64,000 nucleotides of DNA from an uncultured Acetatifactor sp. (GCA_910577665.1 CAJTOJ010000016.1:1-64000); one strand, 5' to 3'. Positions 1 to 11,244 are shown, numbered from the stretch's first letter. Numbers and translations: made by a program. The notes: a model not told the origin generated them from the sequence alone.

Positions 1-2303
<2,303 letters not shown>

Positions 2304-2355
2304 AAGTGTCCCCCTTTCAAGTCTGATCTCCAGACATCCTTCCAGCCATACCGCC

Positions 2356-2718
2356 TCACTTCAGTTTCTTCATCAGCTCCACGGCCTCGTCCACCACAGC
2401 CACATTACCCTTCTGGATCTCCTCCACCACACAGGTCTCCATATGCTCCTGTAGCACCAGATATCCGAAAGACTGCAGGGCACTTTCCACCGCTGCAACC
2501 TGAACCAGGATATCCCCGCAATACCGGTTCTCGTCCAGCATCCTGCTGATCCCGGAAAGCTGTCCTGTTATCCGGCTTAAGCGGTTTTTCAGCTGCTTTA
2601 GCTTCTCCTGGTCTCTGGGGGTAGCCTTCTGGTGGCAACAGCACCCTGGTATCTCCCTGTCCTCATTCACCCTGTCCCTGTCTGTTCTGTCTCTGTCCGC
2701 TTCATCCCTTTTGGCCAT
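2356..2718 (-). CDS. csoR: CsoR-family copper-sensing repressor
   Basis: Small all-helical DNA-binding repressor of 120 aa that releases DNA when Cu(I) binds. The family ligand set Cys-His-Cys is present: Cys in ENRYCGDI, then His and Cys in QEHMETC. The N-terminal extension is long and charged (repeated Asp-Arg) and ends in CCCHQK, an extra possible metal-binding patch not needed by the family. It is first in the csoR-copA operon. Two matching operators sit at the promoter upstream, so it should repress itself and copA. The exact start is uncertain because the Asp/Arg-rich head could be partly untranslated; a later start would shorten it by up to 30 residues. Confidence 0.9.
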   Translation of the reverse strand: MAKRDEADRDRTDRDRVNEDREIPGCCCHQKATPRDQEKLKQLKNRLSRITGQLSGISRMLDENRYCGDILVQVAAVESALQSFGYLVLQEHMETCVVEEIQKGNVAVVDEAVELMKKLK

Positions 2719-2851
2719 CCTGTTCCTCCCTGCCTCCTGCCTTTTCTCTTCCTTCCTGCCTCCCTGTATCCTGCGTGGAAAATCCTGTACCTATAGTATG
2801 CCCTGTTTTTCCTTCTATCTGACACAGGATACACTTTTCATGTGTGACAAA

Positions 2852-2912
2852 ATACCCCCAAGGGGTATACCCTGCTTTTCTACAGAATATACCCCTTGGG
2901 GGTATTTGTCAA
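2852..2912 (-). promoter_or_regulatory. csoR-copA promoter with two mirrored CsoR operators
   Basis: On the minus strand there is a -35 TTGACA (2912-2907), a 17-bp spacer and a -10 TATTCT (2889-2884). Operator 1 (2889-2905, ATACCCCTTGGGGGTAT) fills the spacer. Operator 2 (2852-2868, ATACCCCCAAGGGGTAT) is its exact reverse complement and lies just downstream of the start site. Their centres are 37 bp apart. The G/C-rich inverted repeat flanked by AT matches known CsoR sites. Confidence 0.88.
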
Positions 2913-2952
2913 GTCTTTTTTCCAGTTACTTGTTACTCCTCCAGCTGGTTCC

Positions 2953-3089
2953 GTTACTGTTCACGCTGTTCACAGCAACAGATGCACACAAAATGGGCAA
3001 AACAGCCCATTTTGGCGCATGGCAGTCTCGGGTTTGTCACGCAAAAAAGCGCGTGACAACACCTCGCGGTGGCACCTGTGAACAGTAAC
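2953..3089. mobile_element. MITE-like structured repeat, family 1, copy A
   Basis: A 137-bp element with perfect 12-bp terminal inverted repeats (GTTACTGTTCAC and its complement). It is flanked by the 8-bp direct repeat CTGGTTCC at 2945-2952 and 3090-3097, a target-site duplication. It contains two internal hairpins: AAAATGGGC/GCCCATTTT, and TTGTCACGC/GCGTGACAA. It has no transposase. It starts 11 bp after the GH43 stop codon on that gene's downstream side and may act as its transcription end. Confidence 0.88.
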
Positions 3090-3100
3090 CTGGTTCCCTC

Positions 3101-4711
3101 TTATGCCTGTAGTGGTTCAAAAACGAAATATCCTGCCCTAAGGCTGCCGCCTTCCCCAGGCCCTTCCTGGATGGCAAACAGACCTGCCTTGACCCCCACC
3201 CAGCGTCCTGGTGTGGCCTGGGTGGTCCGGCCCACAGGGTACAGGGCGTCCTTGCTTATGCCTGCCTCAAAGGAAATATCCACGGCATCATATACTTTCA
3301 TACGGATATAAAGTATCTCCCCAGGGAAAACTTCCGGATCATCTGAACCCCCCCTGCCCTCTGCTGTTTTCTCTTTCTCCCAGGTTCCTGCCACCGTCAC
3401 TGTTTCCCGTATCTCATCGTCCCTGGTCCAGTTTCCGGTACGCTGTTGAAGATACAGTTTTCCTCCTTTTTTCACTGCACACAGGGCCGTATAGCAGCCT
3501 CCCAGAGATACCATACCAGCCACATCCCCTTCGTCCAGGTTCTCCAGATACAGGCAGGTGGTGATCTGAAACCGGGGGGCGGGCCATTTCTGTATCAGGA
3601 GATTGCCCACATCGCAGAGCTGTGTCCTGTAGCCACAAGGCTGGGCATACAAGGTCAAGCCTTCCTTTCCCAGATGATACCAGCTTTCCTTGTAATTGGC
3701 ATTCCACTGCCACTGTAACCCCAGCTTCTCCCCCTGGAAGAAATCACTGTCCTCCGGGGCATCTGCCGGGTACTGTACACCCACATCAGGCTTCTTGTGG
3801 CAAAGCACCGGTTCCCCGCAGCCATCCACATCATTCCCGCCAATCACTGGCCAGTCATCCACCCAGCGCATGGGCTGTAGGTGGAGGATGCGCCCTGCAT
3901 TCCCCACATCCTGGAAATGGATAAACCAATCCTCCCCGCCAGGAGTGTCCACCCAGGCCCCCTGGTGAGGTCCGTTTACCGGGGAACTGCCCTGGCGCAG
4001 GACTATTCTCTCTTCATATGGTCCGTAGATATTCCGGGACCGCAATACCGTCTGCCATCCGGTGGCCACCCCTCCTGCCGGGGCAAATATGTAGTAATAG
4101 CCGCCTCGCTTGTACAGCTTGGGACCTTCGATGGTGGGCTGGGTGGCATGTCCGTCATAGACAAACCGCCCATCATCCAGCTCCCGGGAACAGTCCGGCG
4201 CAATGGGAGTGATATAGAGCATACTCTTAAAACCGATCCGGCTCCTGGCAAAAGCGCTTACCATATAAGCCTTCCCATCCTCATCCCAGAAAGGGCAGGG
4301 ATCAATCCATCCCACCACCTTCCGCACAAAGGCCGGTTCACTCCATTTTCCAAAAGGGTCTTCTGTCCTGCACATCAGGATCCCCTCGTCCGGCATGGGG
4401 ATAAACACATAATAGACTCCCTCATGGAAACGGATGGAAGGCGCCCAGGTACCGCAGCCATGGGCCGGCTTCTCATACCGCTCAAAAGGCAGCCTGTCCA
4501 TAATGTAATTCACCACCTTCCAGTTCACCAGATCTTTAGAGTGCAGCAGGGGAACTGCCGGGGTATTGCAGAAACTGGATGCGATCAGGAAATAATCCTC
4601 CCCTACCCGGATGGCATCCGGGTCTGAATAGTCTGTATACAGGATCGGATTTTTGTAGGTGCCATCCCCCTGGTCCGCAATCCACATTTTCTGAACATTT
4701 TCTCTCTTCAT
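3101..4711 (-). CDS. Glycoside hydrolase family 43 protein (beta-xylosidase / arabinofuranosidase type)
   Basis: Probable cytoplasmic glycosidase of 536 aa acting on xylo- or arabino-oligosaccharides. The five-bladed propeller domain fills about residues 15-310. The inverting triad can be placed: general base Asp30 in SDPDAIRVG, pKa-modulating Asp137 in GWIDPCPF, and general acid Glu195 in TIEGPKLY. The rest resembles the C-terminal beta-sandwich of two-domain GH43 enzymes. No signal peptide is seen. The start chosen has AAGGAG 7 nt upstream; the frame is open 41 codons further but without a ribosome site. No sugar transporter lies nearby, so the substrate is open. It follows the EIIA-like gene by 149 bp on the same strand. 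Confidence 0.88.
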   Translation of the reverse strand: MKRENVQKMWIADQGDGTYKNPILYTDYSDPDAIRVGEDYFLIASSFCNTPAVPLLHSKDLVNWKVVNYIMDRLPFERYEKPAHGCGTWAPSIRFHEGVYYVFIPMPDEGILMCRTEDPFGKWSEPAFVRKVVGWIDPCPFWDEDGKAYMVSAFARSRIGFKSMLYITPIAPDCSRELDDGRFVYDGHATQPTIEGPKLYKRGGYYYIFAPAGGVATGWQTVLRSRNIYGPYEERIVLRQGSSPVNGPHQGAWVDTPGGEDWFIHFQDVGNAGRILHLQPMRWVDDWPVIGGNDVDGCGEPVLCHKKPDVGVQYPADAPEDSDFFQGEKLGLQWQWNANYKESWYHLGKEGLTLYAQPCGYRTQLCDVGNLLIQKWPAPRFQITTCLYLENLDEGDVAGMVSLGGCYTALCAVKKGGKLYLQQRTGNWTRDDEIRETVTVAGTWEKEKTAEGRGGSDDPEVFPGEILYIRMKVYDAVDISFEAGISKDALYPVGRTTQATPGRWVGVKAGLFAIQEGPGEGGSLRAGYFVFEPLQA

Positions 4712-4860
4712 GGGTTTCTCCTTTTCGTCTGTGTTGCCGCAGCCCGGTATGGCTGCGCCCGGTCCGGTGTCTGTACATCCTGCAACAAGGCGCACAGAAC
4801 ACCAGACCAATCCTTCTGACAAACATTGTATCACAGACTACCCATCCTGTGTGCATTTTT

Positions 4861-6069
4861 CTATTTCAACATTCCCTGTACCTTCAAGATCTCCTCCCCA
4901 CTGTCCACCCACTGGCTGGAAGTAGGCCGGGCACTGCTGCCGTAGGCGCAGGCCGCCACACTGACTGTCACCATAGGAGATACCCCCTCTGCCACCAGTC
5001 CTTTCCTGTCGAACTGGAGTAGCACTTTTCCTTTTCCCACGATCTCATTCTTCACTACTCTGGGTCTGTAATGTCTTCCAAGAAGCTCATCCTGGGAATT
5101 GCCCACCTGGATACAGAGTTCCGTGCCGAAATCTGTTCGGAATAGCAGGCCATTCCCCATGGGAAATAAGTGTATCACCTTTCCACCTACAGGTGCGTAA
5201 AGCCGGTCTTCCATGGGAAGGATCTGTACAGCCGGGCGTTCCCCCTCATAGACGGCAGCCACTTCCCCGGACACAGGACTGCCCACAGACCATGTGCTTT
5301 CCTCCTCTGCCATCTGGCGGCTCCTGCCTCTTCTGATCTGGTACAATCCAGGGTGACTTCTGACAATACGGTTCCTGCCTGGCACATCGGTGCTTCCTGG
5401 CATCCCTACAGTACCCATCCTGCCAGTGCTTCCCGACATGCGGGAAGTTCTCCATCTGTCCGCACCTTCCGGCTTATCTGTGTTTCCTGGTCTGTTCATA
5501 CCTGCACTCCCCGGTACGCCCCTGTCACCCAGGTCCACTGCACCAGCTGGCATACCTGCACTCCCCGGTACATCCCTGCCACCCAGGTCCACTGCACCAG
5601 CTGGCATACCTGCACTTCCCGGTACGCCCCTGTCACCCAGGTCCACTGCACCAGCTGGCATACCTGCGCCTTCCAGTGTACCCGGGCCGTCCATACCACC
5701 CGGTATTTCTACACTTTCTGACACGCCCATACCCACATCTTCCGGCATGGTCACATGTCCCCACCGGGCTGTACCGTTCTGGACAGCACTCCTGTCCCTC
5801 TGCCCCCACAGTCCTGCCACGGCCATCCTGGTTCTGCTATCTGTACCCTTCCTGCCAAGACCGGATTCCATGCTCTCTGTACGTTTTCTGTCCCGGCCGG
5901 ATTCCATGCCACCTGCATTCTTTCTACCCCGGCCAAACTCCATACCACCTGCACCCTCCATCCCTGTCTCAGGTACCACTTCATTTCCGCCTGTCAGCCT
6001 GCCCATACAGAACCCTGCCAGCACAGCTGCCACTGCCACTGATGCCATCACTAAAAAATACCATGTCAT
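4861..6069 (-). CDS. Membrane-anchored, histidine-less PTS EIIA(Glc)-like protein with tandem repeats
   Basis: 402 aa. One N-terminal membrane helix (about 3-22) is followed by a long Gly/Arg/Met-rich linker with degenerate about 12-residue repeats, then three to four copies of an 18-residue unit containing AGMPAGAVDLG (54-bp DNA period, 5497-5670). The last 110 residues match the EIIA(Glc) fold: SPVSGEV, APVGGKV, FRTDFGTEL and VLLQFD. Both active-site histidines of the family are absent: the phospho-His position in the HIG motif reads QVG, and the helper His region reads GNGLLFRT. Phosphotransfer is therefore unlikely, and a sensory or scaffold role is only inference. The start at 6069 has AGGAGG 12 nt upstream; the frame extends to 6138 without a ribosome site. 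Confidence 0.75.
   Translation of the reverse strand: MTWYFLVMASVAVAAVLAGFCMGRLTGGNEVVPETGMEGAGGMEFGRGRKNAGGMESGRDRKRTESMESGLGRKGTDSRTRMAVAGLWGQRDRSAVQNGTARWGHVTMPEDVGMGVSESVEIPGGMDGPGTLEGAGMPAGAVDLGDRGVPGSAGMPAGAVDLGGRDVPGSAGMPAGAVDLGDRGVPGSAGMNRPGNTDKPEGADRWRTSRMSGSTGRMGTVGMPGSTDVPGRNRIVRSHPGLYQIRRGRSRQMAEEESTWSVGSPVSGEVAAVYEGERPAVQILPMEDRLYAPVGGKVIHLFPMGNGLLFRTDFGTELCIQVGNSQDELLGRHYRPRVVKNEIVGKGKVLLQFDRKGLVAEGVSPMVTVSVAACAYGSSARPTSSQWVDSGEEILKVQGMLK
5497..5670. repeat. 54-bp tandem repeat inside the EIIA-like gene
   Basis: Three full units and part of a fourth start at 5497, 5551, 5605 and 5659. They differ by only a few bases and keep the frame, coding for the 18-residue Ala/Gly/Pro/Val-rich linker unit. 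Copy number is likely to vary between strains by slippage. Confidence 0.9.
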
Positions 6070-6174
6070 ATCCAATTTATTCCTCCTGTCAATAGCTGAT
6101 TCTCCCCCAACCCCCCTAAAAATATGTATAAATGCCAAATTTTAAAAAAAACAAAAAAAAAATCCAAAAACTTG

Positions 6175-6204
6175 TTGACATTTCGTGAAAGGCGGTGTTA
6201 TACT
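6175..6204 (+). promoter_or_regulatory. Cold-shock gene promoter and long leader
   Basis: TTGACA (6175-6180), an 18-bp spacer and TATACT (6199-6204). The start site would be near 6211, giving an untranslated leader of about 130 nt before the ATG at 6344. Long leaders are usual for cold-induced csp genes. The preceding A-tract (6141-6172) may act as an UP element. Confidence 0.75.
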
Positions 6205-6343
6205 ACAGTCGTATTCTAAATGAAAGTCATTGAACTCACATATTTTTGTAAGTCATTGCAACTTTGATGATGGTTTACACAAATATGTGATTTTTTTGCC
6301 CAAGGTTTAGAATCACATTATTTTTTAAAGGAGGTACCAACAA

Positions 6344-6559
6344 ATGAATAACGGTACAGTTAAATGGTTCAATGCACAGAAGGGTTACGGTTTCATCACC
6401 AATGATGCTACCGGCGAGGAAGTGTTCGTACACTTTTCTGCAATCAATGCTGATGGCTTCAAGTCCCTGGAGGAAGGCCAGAAGGTTACATTCGATACCG
6501 AGTGTGATCCTCAGAACAGCAGCAAGATCCGTGCTACCAACGTTACTGTAGTAGCGTAA
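6344..6559 (+). CDS. Cold-shock protein, CspA family
   Basis: Single-stranded RNA/DNA chaperone of 71 aa, one cold-shock domain over the full length. RNP1 (KGYGFI) and RNP2 (VFVHF) are intact, as is the GTVKWFN opening. AAAGGAGG lies about 7 nt before the ATG. It is a stand-alone gene with its own promoter, transcribed against the surrounding minus-strand genes, and separated from nanK by a strong hairpin. Confidence 0.96.
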   Translation: MNNGTVKWFNAQKGYGFITNDATGEEVFVHFSAINADGFKSLEEGQKVTFDTECDPQNSSKIRATNVTVVA

Positions 6560-6639
6560 GAAACGGCAACTTACACCCAGACAGGGTGCGGCCTATTGTA
6601 ACCATTACGTGGCTATGACCGTCTCATGGACGAAGGTCA

Positions 6640-6685
6640 CAAAAGACAGGAGGGAAGTGCAGATGCATTTCCCTCCTGTCTTTTG
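6640..6685. terminator. Bidirectional terminator between csp and nanK
   Basis: Inverted repeat AAAAGACAGGAGGGAA / TTCCCTCCTGTCTTTT with an 11-13 nt loop. T-runs follow the stem on both strands, suiting the convergent cold-shock and nanK transcripts. Confidence 0.85.
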
Positions 6686-6714
6686 TAAATTGGAAAAATC
6701 CGGCAGATGCCTTA

Positions 6715-7662
6715 TCATACTTGTACCTGGTTATATGCCTGCCACTTTCCCTGCCTGGACTGGAAATGGAACCATGCCCCCAGCATGCCTGCCTGGTTCC
6801 CGTTCTGGGCAGTCTCCACTCTGGTGTTTTTCTCCACTGCAGGGATCAAGTATTTCTGAAGGCCCTGCCGCACCAGAGGCAGGAGCAGGTCCCGCCTTGC
6901 CATGATACCGCCTCCCAGCACTACCACCTGCGGGTTCATTACATAACAGATATTAGCGATTCCCATGGCCAGGATGTCAGCCATTTTCTCCACGGCTGCC
7001 AGGCACACCGGATCCCCTGCCTGAGCCTTGTCCAATATCCACCTGCCATCTATACTCCCTGGTTCCAGCCCCATCTTGCCAGTCACATCTGTCACCAGCA
7101 CGCTGGCTGCCCCCAGATCCTGGAACTGTCCTCCTGGCAGGTGCATATACCCCACCTCACAGGCGCTTCCGGATGCCCCATGGAACACCTGCCCATCCAG
7201 CAACAGGGCACCACCAATACCGGTTCCCACTGTCAGACACAGGGCCGCACAGCAGCCTCTGGCTGCGCCGGCATGGACCTCTGCCAGCCCTGCACAGTTC
7301 ACATCATTCTCCACCTCACAGGGCAGATGGAAATGAGCTTCCAGCTCTCTCTTCAGTTCCGTCCCCGTATACTCCGGAATCAAAGGAGCTGAATGCAGGA
7401 TCACCCCCCGCTCACAGTCCACCATACCTGCCGTGGAAATGCAGATTCCTGATACAGAATAGCTTCCCGGCTGCTTCTCTGCCGGCTGGTCTTTCCCCAG
7501 CAGTTCCTCTCCCACCTTCTTCAGAGTGCGCAGGATTCCCTGGCCGCCTTCCCATGCCCTGGTGGGCGTCTCCCCTGTATACACAAAAGTTCCCGGCGGC
7601 TCCAGGATTCCATATTTTATGGCTGTACCGCCAATGTCGAAACACAAGTACTGTTCACACAT
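6715..7662 (-). CDS. nanK: ROK-family kinase, probable N-acetylmannosamine kinase
   Basis: Probably phosphorylates ManNAc to ManNAc-6-P, step 2 of sialic acid breakdown. 315 aa. The ATP-binding FDIGGT is near the N-terminus, the catalytic Asp lies in ENDVNCAGLAE, and LTVGTGIGGALL follows. The ROK zinc site (His then CxCGxxGC) is missing: the segment reads CEVGYMHLPGGQFQDLGAAS. Zinc loss is seen in some NanK proteins, so this does not argue against kinase function. It starts 3 bp after the nanA stop, last gene of nanE-nanA-nanK. Sequence alone would also allow glucokinase; the neighbours decide the call. Confidence 0.82.
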   Translation of the reverse strand: MCEQYLCFDIGGTAIKYGILEPPGTFVYTGETPTRAWEGGQGILRTLKKVGEELLGKDQPAEKQPGSYSVSGICISTAGMVDCERGVILHSAPLIPEYTGTELKRELEAHFHLPCEVENDVNCAGLAEVHAGAARGCCAALCLTVGTGIGGALLLDGQVFHGASGSACEVGYMHLPGGQFQDLGAASVLVTDVTGKMGLEPGSIDGRWILDKAQAGDPVCLAAVEKMADILAMGIANICYVMNPQVVVLGGGIMARRDLLLPLVRQGLQKYLIPAVEKNTRVETAQNGNQAGMLGAWFHFQSRQGKWQAYNQVQV

Positions 7663-7665
7663 GAT

Positions 7666-8583
7666 TTACCATTCCTTTATCTCTTCTATGGTCCTGCGGA
7701 TATCTGTATGCAGCTCCACCAGCCTGGGATCTGTCTCCTCCACTGGCAGGAAGGGCAGCCTGGGTTTGCCCACAGGGCAGCCCTCCAGGGCCAGGATAGC
7801 CTTCACAGCCCCATACAGGGAAGCAAAGCTGCACAGTCTGTAGACCAGGGGTGTCAGCAGGTTCTGGACTGCCTGGGCCTTCTCATATTCTTTTCTGCGG
7901 ATCAGTTCCTCCAGCTTCAGGTAGATCTCCGGCATGGCCCCGTAAGTGCCGCCGATCCCGGCATCTGCCCCCATCATGCGCCCGGCCAGGTACTGTTCGT
8001 CCGGTCCGTTAAACACCAGGAAGTCTTCCCCTCCTGCCTGCTTGAACCGCAGGATATCATGGGCCGGTTCGGAGGAACACTTCACCCCGGCCACCCTGTC
8101 ATTTAAAAGCATTTTCTCAAACAAGGGCATGGACAGGTTGAACCCTGTCAGCTGGGGAATGTTGTAGATGAAGAAAGGCAGATCTGCCGCCTGGGTAATC
8201 TCCGTCCAGTGCCGGTACACGCTCTCCTCCCCCAGATGGTAATAGACACTGGGTACTGCGGAAGTAGCCTGGGCACCGACTTCATAGGCATGCTTTGCCA
8301 GCAAGACAGAATGTCTGGTAGACGGGCAACCCACATGGACGATAATATGCATCCTGCCGCCCACAGCTTCCATCACCGCTTCCACCACCTGCTGCCTTTC
8401 TGCGATATCCAGAAGGAAACCTTCTCCGGTGCTGCCGCAAACATAGAGACTCTTAATCCCCTTATCCAGGAAATACTGCGTCACTGCCTTTGTAGCACCC
8501 AGATCCACCGCACCGTCTGCCTGGAATGGTGTATTCAGTGCCACAGTCACCTCTTTCAAATGAGATACGTTAAATTTAGACAT
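7666..8583 (-). CDS. nanA: N-acetylneuraminate lyase
   Basis: Class I aldolase (TIM barrel, 305 aa) splitting sialic acid into ManNAc and pyruvate. The carboxylate-binding GSTGEG motif is at 50-55, the catalytic Tyr140 lies in FFIYNIP and the Schiff-base Lys168 in GVKCSS. The start at 8583 has AAAGGA upstream; the frame extends 33 codons further into nanE with no ribosome site. It lies between nanE and nanK, so imported sialic acid would be converted to ManNAc-6-P and then GlcNAc-6-P. Related aldolases (DapA, KDG aldolase) share the motifs, but the operon context supports NanA. Confidence 0.92.
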   Translation of the reverse strand: MSKFNVSHLKEVTVALNTPFQADGAVDLGATKAVTQYFLDKGIKSLYVCGSTGEGFLLDIAERQQVVEAVMEAVGGRMHIIVHVGCPSTRHSVLLAKHAYEVGAQATSAVPSVYYHLGEESVYRHWTEITQAADLPFFIYNIPQLTGFNLSMPLFEKMLLNDRVAGVKCSSEPAHDILRFKQAGGEDFLVFNGPDEQYLAGRMMGADAGIGGTYGAMPEIYLKLEELIRRKEYEKAQAVQNLLTPLVYRLCSFASLYGAVKAILALEGCPVGKPRLPFLPVEETDPRLVELHTDIRRTIEEIKEW

Positions 8584-8668
8584 ATATTTATCCTTTCCGT
8601 ATGCAGCACGCCTGCCCCGACTCCCTGGGACTTTCACCTGCACACTATAAAATACTTTTCCCCTTCTA

Positions 8669-9367
8669 TCACAGCTTTCCAATCTCCTCTGTGAATGCTT
8701 TGGTAATCAGCTGGGGCCTGGTGATAATGGATCCCACCACCACACTGTAACAGCCCAGCTCCAGCACCCGTCTGGCCTTCTCAGGCGTATTGATATTCCC
8801 CTCTGCAATCACCGGATGCTTCACCTGCTCCAGGATACAGCGGATCAGTTCGAAATCATTCTCCTCAATCCGACAGCCCCGACTCTGTGGTGTATATCCC
8901 ACAAGAGTTGTCCCTATGAAGTCGAAACCGATCTGATCCGCATGCACTGCTTCCTCCAGTGTAGAACAATCTGCCATCCAGAGCTGTCCGGGAAACCGCG
9001 CCTTCACCTGACTAAAAAAAGCATCCAGCGTTACCCCACCTGGCCGCAGGGCGCTGGTGGCATCCATGGCAATGATATCTGCCCCCACCTCCACCAGTTC
9101 TTCCACTTCTTCCATGGTGGGAGTGATATACACTCCACTGTCCTGGAAATTCTTCTTCACAATCCCGATAATAGGCAGATCCACATTTTCCTTGATCTCC
9201 TTGATATCCGCCCCGGTATTGGCCCGTATTCCGCAGGCACCTCCCTCATACGCCGCCCTGGCCATCCTCCCCATAATAAAGGAAGAATGAAGAGGTTCCT
9301 CCGGCAGAGCCTGGCAGGATACCACCAGCTTCCTGTGGATCCCTTTTACACGTTCTGATACTTCCAT
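8669..9367 (-). CDS. nanE: N-acetylmannosamine-6-phosphate 2-epimerase
   Basis: Converts ManNAc-6-P to GlcNAc-6-P. TIM-barrel protein of 232 aa, standard length. Family segments seen: VSCQALPEEPLH near the N-terminus, GACGIRAN, PIIGIVKK, DATSALRP, ADCSTLEEA, and the phosphate-binding end AEGNINTPE..VVVGSIIT. AAAGGGTGG precedes the ATG. It is first in the nan cluster. No sialic acid transporter, sialidase or nagA/nagB is in the window, so uptake must be encoded elsewhere. Confidence 0.94.
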   Translation of the reverse strand: MEVSERVKGIHRKLVVSCQALPEEPLHSSFIMGRMARAAYEGGACGIRANTGADIKEIKENVDLPIIGIVKKNFQDSGVYITPTMEEVEELVEVGADIIAMDATSALRPGGVTLDAFFSQVKARFPGQLWMADCSTLEEAVHADQIGFDFIGTTLVGYTPQSRGCRIEENDFELIRCILEQVKHPVIAEGNINTPEKARRVLELGCYSVVVGSIITRPQLITKAFTEEIGKL

Positions 9368-9454
9368 GTTGATTTACCACCCTTTCTCTTTATGATTATA
9401 CTTTTGTCTGAATCTGCTTGTTATGATGCAACCGTATGCAAAAACACCCTTCTC

Positions 9455-11065
9455 TTATAATTCTTCCACCAGGCAGCTATGTTCCTTTGTTTTTCTGTTG
9501 TAACTGATGCCGACTGCCAGGATCCTGCCTGTATATCCGGCGTCTTCCCCCGTCCTGCCCTGGAACCGGAGTCCGTATTGCTTTTCCTTGATCTGCGCAA
9601 TCGCTTCCCTGGGTGTGCTGTCCACTTTCAGTTCCAGCAAAATACAATCACTTTCCTTTCTCTCCGGGTAGAAAATAAAATCCACAAATCCTTTTCCAGC
9701 CCTTTCCTCCCGCTCCACCCGGTACTGGTTGCGGGCTGACAGATAACATAAATTCACCACTGCTGACAAGTCTGCTTCCCTGTTATAAGCCAGGATCGGG
9801 GCTTCTGTATCATGGGCAAACTGCAGAATCTCCTCCATTGTCCTGGTATCCCCTGCCAGGGTAGCCTGAAGCATCTGCTCTGACTTCTTGGCAAGCCTGT
9901 ATACATATCCCAGGGAATCCTTGGACAGCAATAGCTCATTGAATTTGTCCATCAACTCCTTATTGGGAATCAGCACCATCCCATTCTCATAAGTCAAAAG
10001 CCCATAAACCACCATGGCAGAGTAGATCTGTTCCCTGGACGTAAGCTCCCTGGAAGCAGCTGTAAACCGTCCAATCTCAGATACCACCTTCTCCCCTGCC
10101 ACCATAAGCGCCAAGTCATCCCGGACATCCGCAATATTATTCCGAATATAATAGAACAACTCATCATAAGGCCCTGAACTCGTCCAGTAGTTCCGAAGCT
10201 GATTATCTGTCAAGGCAAGCACCACAGATCTGGGGTTATATAGGCGCTCCCCTGTGGCTGCATAATACCCATCGTACCAAAGCCTCAGATCTCGACGGGT
10301 GATTCCAGATCCTGTTGTGACCCTTTCATATCTCTCGTATAGCCTGTCTACCTCTGTATCCAGAAAACCAAAATATTCACTAAACTTCCTGGATGTGGCC
10401 ATATCGTATTCTACGAACATATTCAGTTCAGATCCGCTTGAGTACTTCGCGATCGGGAGAACCCCTGTCATATAGGCGAACTCCACATACGGCTGGTCCT
10501 TCAGCAGACCTTTTAAAAACAGAAGATATTCCTGCTGGCTATCCCCGGAGATGAATGGCATATGAAAGACCGCATCCCATTCATCCATCACGAACACAAA
10601 CCTGTCTCCTGTCTGTTCATAAACCTTTTGCAGCACATCCCCACAGGAAAAATTTCCCGCTTCTATACCACAATCAGGATATTTTTTCACCAGATCCTCT
10701 ACCAGCCCGCTCTCAATGCGGTCTATGTACTGCCCATAACTTTTACAGTCTTTGGGCAATCTGCTGAAATCAATATATATCACATCATACTGGTTCAGAT
10801 ATGTCTCGTAAAATACTTCCCTGGAAACTGCCAGCCCATCAAAGATTCTCTCCTCCCCACATGCCTTTCCAAAAAAAGCCCCCACCATATTGGCCACAAC
10901 AGTCTTACCAAATCGCCTGGGCCTGGTAATGCATACATAGCAGTTTGCCTTACCAAAGGCAGGAATCAGTTCTGCCAGCAACATGGATTTATCCACAAAA
11001 AACGTATCTTTTGTTATTTTCCCATATACTTCAAAAGGCCCCCTGCTGTTCAAAAACATCCCCAT
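9455..11065 (-). CDS. AAA-ATPase-like / PD-(D/E)XK nuclease-like protein
   Basis: 536 aa. An N-terminal ATPase domain carries the degenerate P-loop RPRRFGKT (about 48-55) and a Walker B FVFVMDEWD near residue 160. This architecture is the AAA-ATPase_like family with a C-terminal PD-(D/E)XK domain (DUF1703). The nuclease-like core is VDFIFYP, LLELKV and QIKEKQYG near 470-510. Such proteins are very common in gut Clostridia and Bacteroidetes and their role is unknown; mobile or defence-related roles are guesses. The start may be Met3 (11059), better spaced from GAGAGG. It stands alone, 88 bp before nanE and downstream of two MITE-like repeats. Confidence 0.8.
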   Translation of the reverse strand: MGMFLNSRGPFEVYGKITKDTFFVDKSMLLAELIPAFGKANCYVCITRPRRFGKTVVANMVGAFFGKACGEERIFDGLAVSREVFYETYLNQYDVIYIDFSRLPKDCKSYGQYIDRIESGLVEDLVKKYPDCGIEAGNFSCGDVLQKVYEQTGDRFVFVMDEWDAVFHMPFISGDSQQEYLLFLKGLLKDQPYVEFAYMTGVLPIAKYSSGSELNMFVEYDMATSRKFSEYFGFLDTEVDRLYERYERVTTGSGITRRDLRLWYDGYYAATGERLYNPRSVVLALTDNQLRNYWTSSGPYDELFYYIRNNIADVRDDLALMVAGEKVVSEIGRFTAASRELTSREQIYSAMVVYGLLTYENGMVLIPNKELMDKFNELLLSKDSLGYVYRLAKKSEQMLQATLAGDTRTMEEILQFAHDTEAPILAYNREADLSAVVNLCYLSARNQYRVEREERAGKGFVDFIFYPERKESDCILLELKVDSTPREAIAQIKEKQYGLRFQGRTGEDAGYTGRILAVGISYNRKTKEHSCLVEEL

Positions 11066-11244
11066 CCTACCTCTCTGCCATAGATTTGTACTGTCCTGCC
11101 ACGAGCATATTACATGAATATGTAATATTATCTCACATTCTTCCTGAAAATGGGAGAGTATTTTGAAAAAAAGTAAAAAAGAAATCTATTCTGGAAAAAA
11201 TTGTCCTGGCATGTTTCAAAGAAAATATCATGATAGGGCAGAAG

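Noticed and set aside
5497..5670. 54-bp periodic repeat that might be read as a CRISPR array
   Set aside because: Units abut with no unique spacers, and the repeat is in frame within a coding gene.
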